Shown: positions 36,618-47,339 of the stretch, piece by piece | Layout: each line of letters opens with the position of its first letter | Position numbering within the stretch: the first letter of the stretch is position 1 | Assembly: GCA_028583405.1 (NCBI GenBank) | Contig: CM053252.1 | Span: 33,359,196 to 33,423,195 of the forward strand | Source of the DNA: Pogonophryne albipinna | Lineage: Eukaryota > Chordata > Actinopteri > Perciformes > Artedidraconidae | DNA length: 64,000 nucleotides | Reading direction: 5' to 3' | The notes under the pieces: model-generated | What the model was told of the DNA's origin: nothing | What the model saw: only the letters and a program-made list of their open reading frames with translations | Databases searched by the model: none | Made by a program: the position numbers and the translations under genes

Positions 36618-38496
36618 CAGTGTTGGGCAAGTTACTTCCAAAATGTAATATATTACATATTACTTATTACTCTCTTTTGAAAGTAATAAGTTACATTACA
36701 ATATTACTGTCTCTGAAATGTAATGAGTTACACTACTTTAGTTACTTTTTAGTTACTTTCACCAAAATAACCGCAAAAGAATGGCTAGGTATTTTAAATG
36801 CTAAAATGTAGTTTAGTGCAGCTCATTATACATCCAGTGAACGGCAATGTGGTATAGCATAACAACTGTGTAGGCCATTAAGGCTACTAACAACTTGTAT
36901 TACACGGCTTAGTTGAATACTCGATTCTGATTGTAAATTCTTAACATGTGACACGTTGTTAATACAGTACAGACCACTGTCAAGGACTATAATGAAGGTT
37001 GCTAAGGAAAGAAAGAGAAAGGAAAAGAGGTTAAAAGACGGAGCGCTGGACGTCAGATAAATCACCAGAAGAAGGCAGACAGGAAGTAAACAATAACAGG
37101 GCACGGAATGGGCTGTACAGGCCCGGTTCCAGAACAAAATGACTCCGGGTGCATCTGAGATTACAGGGGGCGTAGCAGTAGTAGGTTTGCATGAGCAATA
37201 GTGGCCGGCAACAGCAATGAAAAATAGCATTGATGGTCCCCAATGAACAGATTATGGCATTTGTTATGTTTTGAAACCAAGCAAGTGAGAAAATTTCAAG
37301 TGAGTTAAAAGTGCAATCCTGAAATATTTCATATAGTCTAAAGTGGACTGTGGCAAAGAAAAGCACAAAAGCTTCAAAACTGTACTGATAAAACAAATGA
37401 GAACATATTGTAAATCAAGGCAAATATTATTTAAACCAGCTCATGGTTTGAAATGGCAAACATTGAAAAGCAAAAGTATTATTAAAACCATGTACTAAAT
37501 CATCACTTTGGTCCCATCATATACTCTGGGAAGAGAATATACTGTCCTTGAAAACTGGTACATCATCATGTGAGGTTGACTTTGTGACCTGGAGAACATT
37601 TCAGCTGGCTGCAACATTAGCTTGTTGATAAGCTTGGGATATGAGATAGTTTTGTAGCCATTCATGGTGAAGGCATCTGTGCTATTGTATGCATTATTTT
37701 TGACCCAACATTTCTACAGGCATGGCAGAATATGGCACTATTTTCACATGAATATTCTAGCCATTGTCTATTTGTATACCACGAGCTGCAAAATGACCGC
37801 CTAACCCCACTGTACAGGCGGGTACTTGTTTAGATATACCTGGGCAGGCTCTGTTTTGCCGTGGTATCCTGGCACCTGCGGCCGCAGAGGGGCTGCGTAG
37901 CTGCTCCGGGGTTGAGGGCGGCGAGTCAGGCGGGAGTAAGCTAGTGTCCACAACGGAGGGTAACATGTGATGTCCCCATCTGACCTGTTGCTACTGTCTG
38001 CAGTAGATGCAGTGTTGCTGGTGTTTAGTGATGGTTGCTTTAACTATTTTCGTATAAATGATTATCCACAGATGTGTGTCACTGCTGTGGAAGCACTTTG
38101 GAAATGATGCACGCGCAGCGGAGCAGGTCACGCGCACCTGACACAATTTGTTGTTAGTATTTTTCGCTCTGTTCTCTTTTTTTGAATAGAGGGTGCATAA
38201 CATTCAACTGCCCCGAAGATCCCGACGCGAAGCCTGAAGGGTAAAAAAACCAGGTTTACTAATCTACCCGCACAATTTGTCTGGTGTCGGAATGTCTCGC
38301 TATGTTAGTACATTCTTAAAAAACAAATCACCATTTAATTTCGGGTTAAAATGTGTTGTAACTGCGTTACTGAGCATTGTAACGGGTAATATATTACCCA
38401 CATTTCATTAGTAATGCGTTACATTACTTCGTTACAGCAAAAAGTAATATATTACTGTAACTCCGTTACTTTTGTAACGCGTTACACCCAACACTG
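36618..38496. mobile_element. DNA element with CAGTGTTGGG ends
   Basis: The left end CAGTGTTGGGCAAGTTACTT and the right end, as reverse complement CAGTGTTGGGTGTAACGCGT, are followed by GTTAC/GTAAT-rich subterminal repeats. This is a well-known teleost DNA transposon end. The flanking 8-mers (CCAAGGAC, GTTATCAT) differ. The 1.9-kb interior shows no recognisable transposase; its minus-strand open frames (36826-37396) are not a known family. Confidence 0.7.
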
Positions 38497-38699
38497 GTTA
38501 TCATTGCCATTAATTGCCTCGTCAAACTACGAAAACGTTCGTTTGTCACAAAATAAATTACACTTGTTTGACTTAGATTTGAGGGCATGGGCTTGAGCAT
38601 GATGTAATTATGTTATCTATCACATTCGCTAACCTGCCTGTCTTTAAATTCTTTAAACAGCTCTGGATGCCGGTCGGCGGGTGCTTAGCCAAGTTTGAT

Positions 38700-38830
38700 G
38701 TGTTGGCTCCATGGATGTATAATAAGAACTGGATACAGCGTGGGAGGCGGGGCCTCATTCATTCCTATGAGAGCTGCTCATTAGCGCATGATGATAAAAT
38801 GGCCCAACTTTTGAGAGAGTGAAACGTCAC
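38700..38830. repeat. Dispersed repeat fragment
   Basis: CCATGGATGTATAATAAGAA and GGATACAGCGTGGGAGGCGG followed by TATGAGAGCTGCTCA match 18160-18210. The first phrase also resembles 49000-49030 inverted. Non-coding. Confidence 0.45.
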
Positions 38831-39429
38831 AGATTACCCGGCATGCCTGAGAAGTACCCGTATGTGCGCTCATAGCGCATGCGCAACTTTAACCAAAATG
38901 CTCGTTCACATCAAGCACGTCAATTTGCGTACACGTAACAGCACCGCACGTTCATGACAGCATGGATGGATTTGATATTAACGAGGCGGCAGTTAGCAGC
39001 TAGCGGCTAGCTAGTAATTATGCTAATGTACACATCAATGTTATGTACTTATATTACGCTGTAACAGGATCTAGTGATATCCAAGCAACAGAGCTTCATT
39101 TAGCATGAAAGAATGATTGCACTGTATATATATATATATATATATAGGCCTATATATACTTATAATAATAAGTAATATTAACTTTATTTAATACAACATT
39201 GACGGTTCAAGATTTAATCATACAGCCCATGTAGTATGATAATGAATTACAGCAAACATGTGCAATATATCCATTATTACACCCCCGTGGGATGACTGCG
39301 GTCAACTCAGCCGTCTCTCAAATTTGCTTGGTCAAATGAGCAGTTCTTCATTTTTGAGTGCGCGATTTATAGCGCCTTTACGGTAATCGCTGAGAAGCGG
39401 CACGAACGCAAGAGTAAAAGAATGCATGT

Positions 39430-40540
39430 TTTTTCTGCTTCATGCGATACAAATTATTTTTACCATAAATTCTTAAAAAAACTAACACTGTTTGACTCAG
39501 TCCTAGTTTGACTGCTACCAACAATAAAATGAAGTACTTTTACTGTCTTTTTTCTGGGTAATACTCTCAAATTCCCCTCCTGAGAACAAAATCATGCAAC
39601 TTCTGCTATATTTGATGAGATAAAATGATTTTTAGCCATACATCCTTAATAAAAGTGATACTGTTGGACTCAGTACTTGTTAGACTACTACCATAAGTAC
39701 AATCAAGTACTTTTACTGTGTACTTTTGAGTAATCCCCTGTCAAACTCCCCTCCCGAGTACAATAATTCATGTATTTGCTATATTTGATGAGAGATAAAA
39801 GGATATTTTTGGCATAAGTTCTTAATGAAATTGGTACTGTTGTATTCAGTACTACTTGGACTACTACCAACAGTACAATCAAGTACTTTTACTGTGTACA
39901 TTTTGAGTAATCCTTTGTCAAACTCCACCGCTGAGTACAATAATGCATGTTTTCTGCCATCTTTGATGAGAGATAAAATGATTTTGTGCAATAAGTTCTT
40001 AATGAAATTGGTACTGTTGGATTCAGTACTACTTGGACTACTACCAAAAGTACAATCAAGTACTTTTACTGTGTACATTTTGAGTAATCCTTTGTCAAAC
40101 TCCACCCCAGAGTACAATAATGCATGTTTTTGGCCATCTTTGATGAGAGATAAAATGATGTTGTGAAATAAGTTCTTAATGAAATTGGTATTGTTGGATT
40201 CAGTACTACTTGGACTAGTAGCACAAGTACAATCAAGTACTTTTACTGTGTACTCTTTGAGTAATCCTTTGTCAAACTCCACCCCTGAGTACAATAATGC
40301 ATGTTTTCGGCCATCTTTGATGAGAAATAAAATTATTTTGTGCAATAAGTTCTTAATGAAATTGGTACTGTTGGATTCAGTACTACTTGGACTAGTAGCA
40401 CAAGTGCAATCAAGTACTTTTACTGTGTACTTTTTGAGTAATCCTTTGTCAAACTCCACCCCTGAGTACAATAATGCATGTTTTCTGCTATCTTTGATGA
40501 GAGATAAAATGATTGAACTCCCTTCCAGAGTACAATAATG
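39430..40540 (+). repeat. Left ~177-bp tandem array (about six units)
   Basis: The phrase GATGAGAGATAAAA or a close variant recurs at 39614, 39787, 39965, 40142, 40319 and 40496, spaced 173-178 bp. Each unit contains AATCAAGTACTTTTACTGTG and AATAATGCATGTTTT. The central units are the most alike and the outer-left ones diverge. Because 177 is divisible by three, long frames stay open on both strands. These are not genes. Confidence 0.9.
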
Positions 40541-40547
40541 TATTCTT

Positions 40548-40617
40548 TTTTTACCGCGTCAAATTCCTCGTACGTGTAAACCTACCTGGTAATAAACATG
40601 TTTCTGATTCTGATATA
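40548..40617 (+). repeat. LINE 3' tail fragment
   Basis: GTCAAATTCCTCGTACGTGT, then AACCTACCTGGTAATAAACATG and TTCTGATTCTGA, is the usual 3' end of a teleost LINE with a (GATTCT)n tail. It is cut by the Tc1 insertion at 40618. Confidence 0.55.
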
Positions 40618-40983
40618 CAGTGGGGCAAAAAAGTATTTAGTCAGCCACCAATTGTGCAAGTTCTCCCACTTAAAAAGATGACAGAGGCCTGTAATTTTCA
40701 TCCTAGGTACACTTCAACTATGAGAGACAGAATGGGGGTAAAGAATCCAGGAAATCACATTGTAGGATTTTTAATGAATTCATTGGTAAATTCCTCGGTA
40801 AAATAAGTATTTGGTCACCTACAAACAAACAAGATTTCTGGCTCTCACAGACCTGTAACTTCTTCTTTAAGAGCCTCCTCTGTCCTCCACTTGTTAACTG
40901 TATTAATGGCACCTGTTTGAACTCGTTATCAGTATAAAAGACACCTGTCCACAACCTCAAACAGTCACACTCCAAACTCCACT

Positions 40984-41011
40984 ATGGCCAAGACCAAAGA
41001 GCTGTCAAAGG
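40984..41011 (+). pseudogene. Start of Tc1-like transposase, interrupted
   Basis: The ATG at 40984 reads MAKTKELSK, the typical first residues of this Tc1-like transposase. It is then broken at 41011/41012 by CAGTGGCGGAGCTGG, the end of another element. The helix-turn-helix and DDE domains are missing. Confidence 0.65.
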
Positions 41012-42430
41012 CAGTGGCGGAGCTGGGGGGTGGCTGGGGGTGGCCGTGGCCACCCCCAGCTGAATCCTGGCCACCCTATTGGCCACCCCAAACACTCTCA
41101 CCACGGGGCCCCAAACTATTTTAGAACATTAAGAAAAAAATGTTTAAGTAACCTTTCATCATTCATCAATAATTAACATTAATAGGACGTTATATTGATA
41201 ATGTACTCACTAAACTTACAATTCATTTAACTTATTTTCTTCCAAAAGTTAATTATCCAAAGCCTCTGTACACCCCGTTCTATTTACATGTAATGGTTTG
41301 GTCCTGCCTCCAAACGCGGTGCAGCACCGCCGGCACTTTCTAGCAGACACTAGTGTGAGCATGTGAGGAGCAGGGATGCTAGTACTTACGTGTGTAGTAC
41401 CATGTCTCAACGACTCACAAAGTCAGGCTTTCAAAAGAGAAAAGAAAGGAGAGAAAAACAAGAGAGAGGGACTAAAGGGCGACAGTATGTCACCCAGTTT
41501 TTCAAAAGAAAAGGTGGGTGTGGTCCATGAGTGGTGGAATTATGTCTGTTAGCTAAGCTTAGTCCATTGTAAATAATAATTGTGATGTTTTTTTTTACTA
41601 AGCTGACATTAAGTACTGTTAATATCTATACAGGTTTTTAATTGCACTGCTCTTTTAGCTGACATTTAACAAATACAGGTAGACTATTAGCAGCTATTCA
41701 TACTAAATCAGTTGTCCCTCCCCCTGGTGCCAGGACCAACAGATCCATCTCTAGGCTCAGCAGCCCTGTACCCCCATAAGGCTGAACCTGAACCAGCTTT
41801 TCTCCCAACTGAAGGAGGTGAGCAGCATTGTGTTGAATGCCATGCCACTTAACATATCTGAAGGGAGACTGGAATACAAAATATATATACATATCAAAAC
41901 AAAAAGCTAGCATCTAATTTCAATTACACATTTCAAACACAGTATTTTCCCACATATTTAAGTTATATTTATTTGGATTTATGCATTCATGTTGAGAATG
42001 TTCCATTCAAAAATGTTATTATTAAAAATGCATTTACACCATAAAAGATGACTATTGAGATCTATTGTCAGGAATGTTAGTCTTATATCAAATAGTGAGG
42101 TGACGTGACGTGCAACAACATTAACCTTTCTGTTGGTCGCTTGTTAGCAGACCCTTCACGCCATGGCGGAGCGAACAGATACAGGCAGGACCCATAGTGA
42201 TAGCCCTATAGTTTAAATCTACTACCCACAAATAAACATATAGACATGGGTTACTATTTTTTTTTTAAATGGTAAATGTATTTAGGAACCTATCAATGTG
42301 ATTTAAAGTGGGGGTGGACCTCAAATCGTCCAGGGGGGTCCGAGGGCATGCTCCCCCGGTAAGATTTTTTTTTAAATGTTGGAGTTAAATGCATCAATCT
42401 GGTGCATTTTGAGGGGAAAATAAAGAGACT
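41012..42430 (+). mobile_element. TTF/ZMYM-type hAT, copy A (5' part)
   Basis: It begins CAGTGGCGGAGCTGG followed by GGTGGCC/GGCCACC repeats. It carries a coding first exon (41402-41513) and, at 42290-42430, the GC-rich motif also seen inverted at 32580-32725. The right terminus was not found. It inserted into the Tc1-like transposase start. Segment 41400-42039 is duplicated at 43262-43793. Confidence 0.6.
41402..41513 (+). pseudogene. First exon of a TTF/ZMYM-like hAT protein
   Basis: From the ATG at 41402 the frame gives MSQRLTKSGFQKRKERREKQ, then ERGTKGRQYVTQFFKRK, and ends at a donor, AAG|GTGGGTG. A Lys/Arg/Glu-rich start ending in an FF motif is usual for fish TTF-type zinc-finger hAT transposases. 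The next exon-like part (about 41700-41825) is broken by stops. The copy at 43266 lacks the last 40 bp of this exon. No catalytic domain is present. Confidence 0.55.
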
Positions 42431-42899
42431 AGATCTATGGAAACACCTATATGAAACAGAACTGTATACATTTCAATAATCATAAAATCATGGCCATAAC
42501 CAATAACATACCATTTCCAATATGAAAAAAACACTGAAACTTGTTTATTTATTTTTGGTTCATTTATAGTTGTAAGTGTGTCTGTGCTCCTGAACCAGCC
42601 TCTCCTGTCTCCCTCCTGTCTCCCCTGCTCCTCTTTGAGGCAGCAGCAAAGACTAGTTTTAGCTCTCAACAAGTTTTAAAAGTGTATCTTACCTTTTTTC
42701 ACCTAGTTAACTTTTTATTTTTTATTCATGCATATTTTACTAATCACTACCCTCTCAAATGGAAATATGTGTTTACATAAATGGTGACCACACCGTTTGA
42801 GACCCACAGAGAACTTAGACTAAGTTAACTATCTAAACACTCAGAGAGTCCTTTACCTCACCTGAGCTGAGGTTATCCCGAGCTTGAATGACACACAGA

Positions 42900-43256
42900 G
42901 ACCAATCAACGGCTTTGATTTATGATCTGTATGACTGTGGCCATGTCGGGAGGCCACATCATGTAAACAGCCAGTCACCCTGTGTGAGGCAGGCCACTTA
43001 ACAGGCCAGGCCATCAGGAAACCCCCCGGTCCTCCCGATGGCCAGTCCGGGACTGGGTACAGGAGGCGTAGAGCGAGGGATCATTGTCCACAAGTTAATC
43101 GATCGCAGATGGTGTCGTGGTCACGGACGAAAACAAATATATATATATATTATTATTAAAAAAAAAGAAAAAATCTAAATGTGTCGCGAAATATACTTGG
43201 GCGGCCGTTAATATACCTGGGCGGCCCGCCCAAGTATAGTCTATGTGTGGGAAACC
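42900..43256. repeat. End of another hAT-like element
   Basis: AGTATAGTCTATGTGTGGGA, then AACCCTG, read in reverse begins CAGGGTTTCCCACACATAGA. That is a common teleost hAT end, preceded by GGGCGGCC repeats. The left end was not identified. Confidence 0.4.
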
Positions 43257-43261
43257 CTGTA

Positions 43262-43793
43262 TACCATGTGTCAACGACTTACAAAGTCAGGCTTTCAAAA
43301 GAGAAAAGAAAGGAGAGAAAAACAAGAGAGAGGGACTCTCTTTTTTACTAAGCTGACATTAAGTACTGTTAATATCTATACAGGTTTTTAATTGCACTGG
43401 TCTTTTAGCTGACATTTAACAAATGCAGGTAGATTTTTAGCAGCTATTCATACTAAATCAGTTGTCCCTCCTCCTGGTGCCAGGACCAACAGATCCATCT
43501 CTAGGCTCAGCAGCCCTGTACCCCCATAAGGCTGAACCTGAACCAGCTTTTCTCCCAACTGAAGGAGGTGAGCAGCATTGTGTTGAATGCCATGCCACTT
43601 AACATATCTGAAGGGAGACTGGAATACAAAATATATATATATATATATCAAAACAAAAAGCTAGCATCTAATTTCAATTACACATTTCAAACACAGTATT
43701 TTCCCACATATGTAAGTTATATTTATTTGGATTTATGCATTCATGTTGAGAATGTTCCATTCAAAAATGTTATTATTAAAAATGCATTTACAC
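43262..43793 (+). repeat. TTF/ZMYM-type hAT, copy B (internally deleted duplicate)
   Basis: It repeats 41400-42039 almost base for base, including the MCQRLTKSGF start at 43266. It lacks about 126 bp between the exon's GAGAGAGGGACT and TTTTTTACTAAGC. Either a tandem duplication within the element or a second insertion of a deleted copy. Confidence 0.8.
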
Positions 43794-43980
43794 TGTCGCG
43801 CCACCTAACCATTCGCCAAAATGTTTTTAATACCAGCGGTAACCGTCCAAGCACCGTGCAAAAAACAATCTTCAAATAAAAGAAAGTCACAGAAGGAGTT
43901 AAAGGAGAGTGACAGAGAGCATGAGAAGAAGAGGGAGAGGAAGTTTGAGCCAGCTTGATCGATGGAGTTGGCTTCTGGTG

Positions 43981-44214
43981 CAGTGACGCGTCCTAAAACC
44001 CTTTTATAATCTATCGATTAGATTTATGATTTGAAAACTATAAAAGTAGGGTAGACATGGAGATTATCCGGCTGAACAAAACGTGCATTTATCAAACAGG
44101 TTTGTTTTCCACAGACCTTATTTCCAGCTATTTTCCAAAACCCTGTGGAGAAATCCCATTGCTTTTTGTGGAGGGAACCAGCAGCTTACTTCCTGGTTTT
44201 AGGACACGTCACTG
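43981..44214. mobile_element. MITE with CAGTGACGCGTCCTAAAAC ends
   Basis: The left end CAGTGACGCGTCCTAAAAC and the right end, as reverse complement CAGTGACGTGTCCTAAAAC, are inverted. A second copy starts at 62639. The interior contains GTAGGGTAGACATG and GATTATCCGGCTGAACAAAA. No clear target duplication. Non-coding. Confidence 0.75.
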
Positions 44215-44676
44215 GCTGCACCTCTCAATATGATGCCAATATAAACAAGGTCTTCTGTCGGTTCTATACATCAATGCCGACCTATGCTGACAAGTAAGTG
44301 AAGAGTAGACAATATAAAGGTATTAGCTATAGGGAAATGTCCCAGCAGTTTAGGATAATGAAGGTTCTAATCTAATCTGCTACATAGCCATTACATTTCT
44401 AACTCCTAATGACAGGAAGGCAGAAAGTGCATTATACAAATAATAATACTCATAATAATAGCAGACATTTTTTATCAATGACCACAATATCATTATTTTA
44501 ATAAACCAAATATGAACAATTGAGGAAAATGAGGAAGACCTGATTATTCAAATGTTGTAGTACAAGTAGTAATGTAGCTAGTGCATAAATTACTATTGCA
44601 ACAAATGTGTTAATTTTCTTCATTATTAGTTGATTTGTTTTGGACGAATGCTCCGGGCCAGTGATTACAATGGTGG
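44215..44676. other. No gene recognised
   Basis: AT-rich sequence between the MITE and the hairpin. No coding or terminal-repeat signal. Confidence 0.4.
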
Positions 44677-44737
44677 GGCCAGTGATAATACAATGCCACC
44701 GGCCCGGAGGGCCGGTGGCATTGTATTATCACTGGCC
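44677..44737. repeat. Perfect 29-bp-arm hairpin with 3-nt loop
   Basis: The arm starting GGCCAGTGATAATACAATGC at 44677 runs to 44705. The loop GGA is at 44706-44708 and the exact inverted arm at 44709-44737. An imperfect direct copy of the outer half (GGGCCAGTGATTACAATGG) lies just to the left. It abuts the surviving right end of the Tc1-like element. Confidence 0.95.
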
Positions 44738-44837
44738 ATTGTACAGGCCTACAGGCCTATAGGCCTCTCTCATCTTTTTAAGTGGGAGAACTTGCACAAT
44801 TGGTGGCTGACTAAATACTTTTTTGCCCCACTGTATA

Positions 44838-45570
44838 ATAAGCGTTAGAAAAATGTTCTTCACAATATTGACTATGTTGGACAGAGTATTTTAACAGGAT
44901 ATGGTAAACACATGATATGAACACTAGATCCACTAGATCAGTACTCCAGCAACATCATTGTTACACTTTGGAAAGTCTTTAGAGACTGGCCTGGATAGCT
45001 GGTCACAACTTTCCTTCAGCACAGTGACGCACCCTTGTCACTCTTGTTGGCTTCTTATGACGCTGCTGTCTTTTAATATATGTATAATATATAATTTCTC
45101 TGCCCCTAGTTCTTTCCTTGCAGATTCTTCAGTCTCATCAGCCTCATCAATCCATCAGTCCCAGTCAACGTCTTCAGCCTCCAGCACACTTTCCCTGTAC
45201 AAGGCTCATTCCCCATGATCACAACACCTTATATTGTCCTGTCTTTAACAAAATTCCTTCCACTGCACCTTTTGAAGACTCCAAAACAGGCATTTGTACT
45301 GTATGTGTTTGGAGAAATTATACAACAAATGGCCCAGATTTGTACTATAGAAAATCGAAATCTTGTAACAATTCATATAAACATTTGTGTTTTATTTTCG
45401 AACACAATTATGTATATAACTACTTTTCTGTTTTAATACAAATATACGTACCCTCGACGAGCTTCCATTACAGATGAGGTCCATGGAAGCACTAATTGAC
45501 AGGTATTGACGCGCTCTGTTACCGCAAGGAGATTGGTCGTTTACACAACGCAGGGGGCGGGGCAAAAATA
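44838..45570 (+). repeat. LINE 3' fragment at 45118-45310 and flanks
   Basis: The part 45118-45310, CAGTCAACGTCTTCAGCCTC, then AAGGCTCATTCCCCA and CCAAAACAGGCATTTGTACT, is an inverted counterpart of 46571-46860. The two are the LINE 3' ends in the centre of the inverted structure. The flanks hold no gene. Confidence 0.55.
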
Positions 45571-45905
45571 CACTGTAAAATGTTTGGTTTGTAAAATTAC
45601 AGTAAATTACTGGCTACTAGTTGCATGGATTTCACAGTAATTCACTGTAAATATTTCACAGTAATTTACTGTAGATATTTTACAGTAAATTAGAATAATA
45701 GCACAACTAAATACTGTGACTTTACATTTGCCATGCCCATGGAATTACTGTGATATAGCAGTACAGAGCTATGGTATTATGGTACCTTGCTGTACATAAA
45801 TTACAGTAATTACCTGTATTTTCACACTTTTACTGTAGAAGTAATGCAACACAGCCAGTAATTTACTGTACATATAAAAATGTAAATAATACGATAATAT
45901 ATTGT
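45571..45905. repeat. MITE-like repeat with TACAGTAAATTACTG motifs
   Basis: TACAGTAAATTACTGGCT at 45598 recurs inverted near 45855-45872. Several further ACAGTAATTTACTGT copies lie between. A typical small palindromic teleost element. No TSD was established. Confidence 0.55.
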
Positions 45906-46222
45906 AAATTTGACTAGTTAACTGGGATTTTCCCATAACTACATAATTCAATCAGCTCAATCAACAAAGAAAATGTCCATTTTAACTTTTTATTACTCCA
46001 TTGAAGTGCAAAGTACATTTCACAGTGGCTTGGATATGTTGTTACGGCCCCAATGTCTACTCCGCGGTAGTGGCTCGTGCTGAGACCCGCAACATGAAAG
46101 AATACACGCAATAACCGGTACTTGGTAACAAGCATTTATTGATAATCAGCCGTTTACTCACAAAAGCGAAACGGGAAACAAAAAGAGGTCTGGAGGACTG
46201 GCCAAAAGGAACAAACAGAAGG
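45906..46222. other. No gene; possible LTR-like scrap near 46038
   Basis: TGTTACGGCCCCAATGTCTA near 46038 looks like an LTR start (TG...), but no partner was found. Otherwise nothing is supported. Confidence 0.25.
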
Positions 46223-46478
46223 ACACACGGCATCTATTGCACGTCTGTCCATCCTGGGAGAGGGATCCCTCCTCTGTTGCTCTCCCTGATGTTTCTCCCA
46301 TGTTCCCCTTTAAACTGTGGGTTTTCTCTGGAAGTTTTTCCTTGTACGATGTGAGGGTCTAAGGACAGAGGGTGTCGTATTGTTATACTGATATTCTGTA
46401 CAAACTGTGAAGACCACTGAGACAAATGTAACATTTGTGATTTTGGGCTATATAAATAAACATTGATTGATTGATTGA
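46223..46478 (+). repeat. L2-like LINE 3' UTR copy
   Basis: Nearly identical to 27838-28090, including GAGAGGGATCCCTCCTCTGT and the ending AAATAAACATTGATTGATTG. It is a strongly 5'-truncated insertion of the same LINE family. Confidence 0.9.
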
Positions 46479-46570
46479 AGGAGAGAACCCGAGCCAACCA
46501 CACCATGGGCCGTAGGACCCAGAGCTCCCCCCCCACTAACCAGAAATCAATTATAAACCCATATGGGACA

Positions 46571-47335
46571 CAAAAACACATAGGCTACAGTACAAAATGC
46601 CTGTTTTGGAGTCTTAAAAAGGTGCAGTAGAAGGACTTTACATTTTGTTAAAGACAGGACTATAGTAATTCAGTCAAGAGAACAGACAAGAGAATAATGG
46701 AAAGTGAATTGTTATAATGGGTGATGTAACTTTAATGACAAGACATAATATGAGGTCATTGGTACTCAGACTATACAGGGATCGTTTTGTGATCCTGGGG
46801 AATGAGCCTTGTTCAGGTAAAGTGTGCTGGAGGCTGAAGACGTTGACTGGTCCTGATGGAGAGAGGTTTTGGTCCTGATGGAGCATGGCCTCCTGCCAGA
46901 GGGGAGAGGGGTGAACAGTTTGTCTCCAGGGTGGGAGGGGTCTGCCACTTTCTTCCCGCCTCAGGGTCCTGGAGGCGTGTAGGTCGTGGAGGGATGTCAG
47001 ACAGGACCCTCTCTACACGCTGCAGCCTGCCCTTATCCTTGGCTGTGGCTGCAGCGTACCAGATGGTGATGGGGGAGGTGAGGATGGACTCGATGATGGA
47101 GGTGTAGAAATTCACCATCATCGTCTTTGGCAGGTTGAATTTCTTCAGCTGCCTCAGGAAGAACATCCTCTGCTGTGCTTTTTTGATGAGGGAGCAGATG
47201 TTCTGCTCCCACTTGAGTTCCTGGGCGATGATGGTACCCAGGAAGCGGAAAGACTCCACAGAAGTGACTGGGGAGTCACACAGAGTGAAGGGGGCGTCAC
47301 ACAGAGTGAAGGGGGCGGGTGGGGCTACTAGTCCA
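46571..47335 (-). pseudogene. Non-LTR retrotransposon ORF2 C-terminal remnant
   Basis: On the minus strand the frame reads VESFRFLGTIIAQELKWEQN, KKAQQRMFFLRQLKKFNLPK and FYTSIIESILTSPITIWYAA. After a frameshift near 46950 it reads DPSHPGDKLFTPLPSGRR. These are conserved phrases of the region behind the RT in LINEs common in fish. A 21-bp unit (GTCACACAGAGTGAAGGGGGC) is doubled at about 47275-47316. The fragment is fused at about 47335 to the 177-bp array. Its 3' UTR runs to about 46571 and matches 45118-45310 inverted. Confidence 0.75.
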
Positions 47336-47339
47336 AATA

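Larger units (their letters stand above)
40618..44833 (+). mobile_element. Tc1/mariner-like transposon opened by other elements
   Basis: CAGTGGGGCAAAAAAGTATT at 40618 and its inverted copy ending at 44833 (TTTTGCCCCACTG) are long Tc1-type ends. TA lies on both sides (40616-40617, 44834-44835). About 390 bp of the left part is kept, including the transposase start. Only ~95 bp remain on the right (from about 44740). The rest is foreign: TTF/ZMYM-type hAT sequence from 41012, a further hAT end near 43250 and a MITE at 43981. Confidence 0.75.

Noticed and set aside
36826..37396. Minus-strand frames inside the CAGTGTTGGG element
   Set aside because: Overlapping frames, no transposase motif, no similarity known to me.
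39779..40471. 230-residue open frame on the minus strand
   Set aside because: It is four near-identical 59-codon repeats of the 177-bp array; openness follows from the period, and the opposite strand is equally open.
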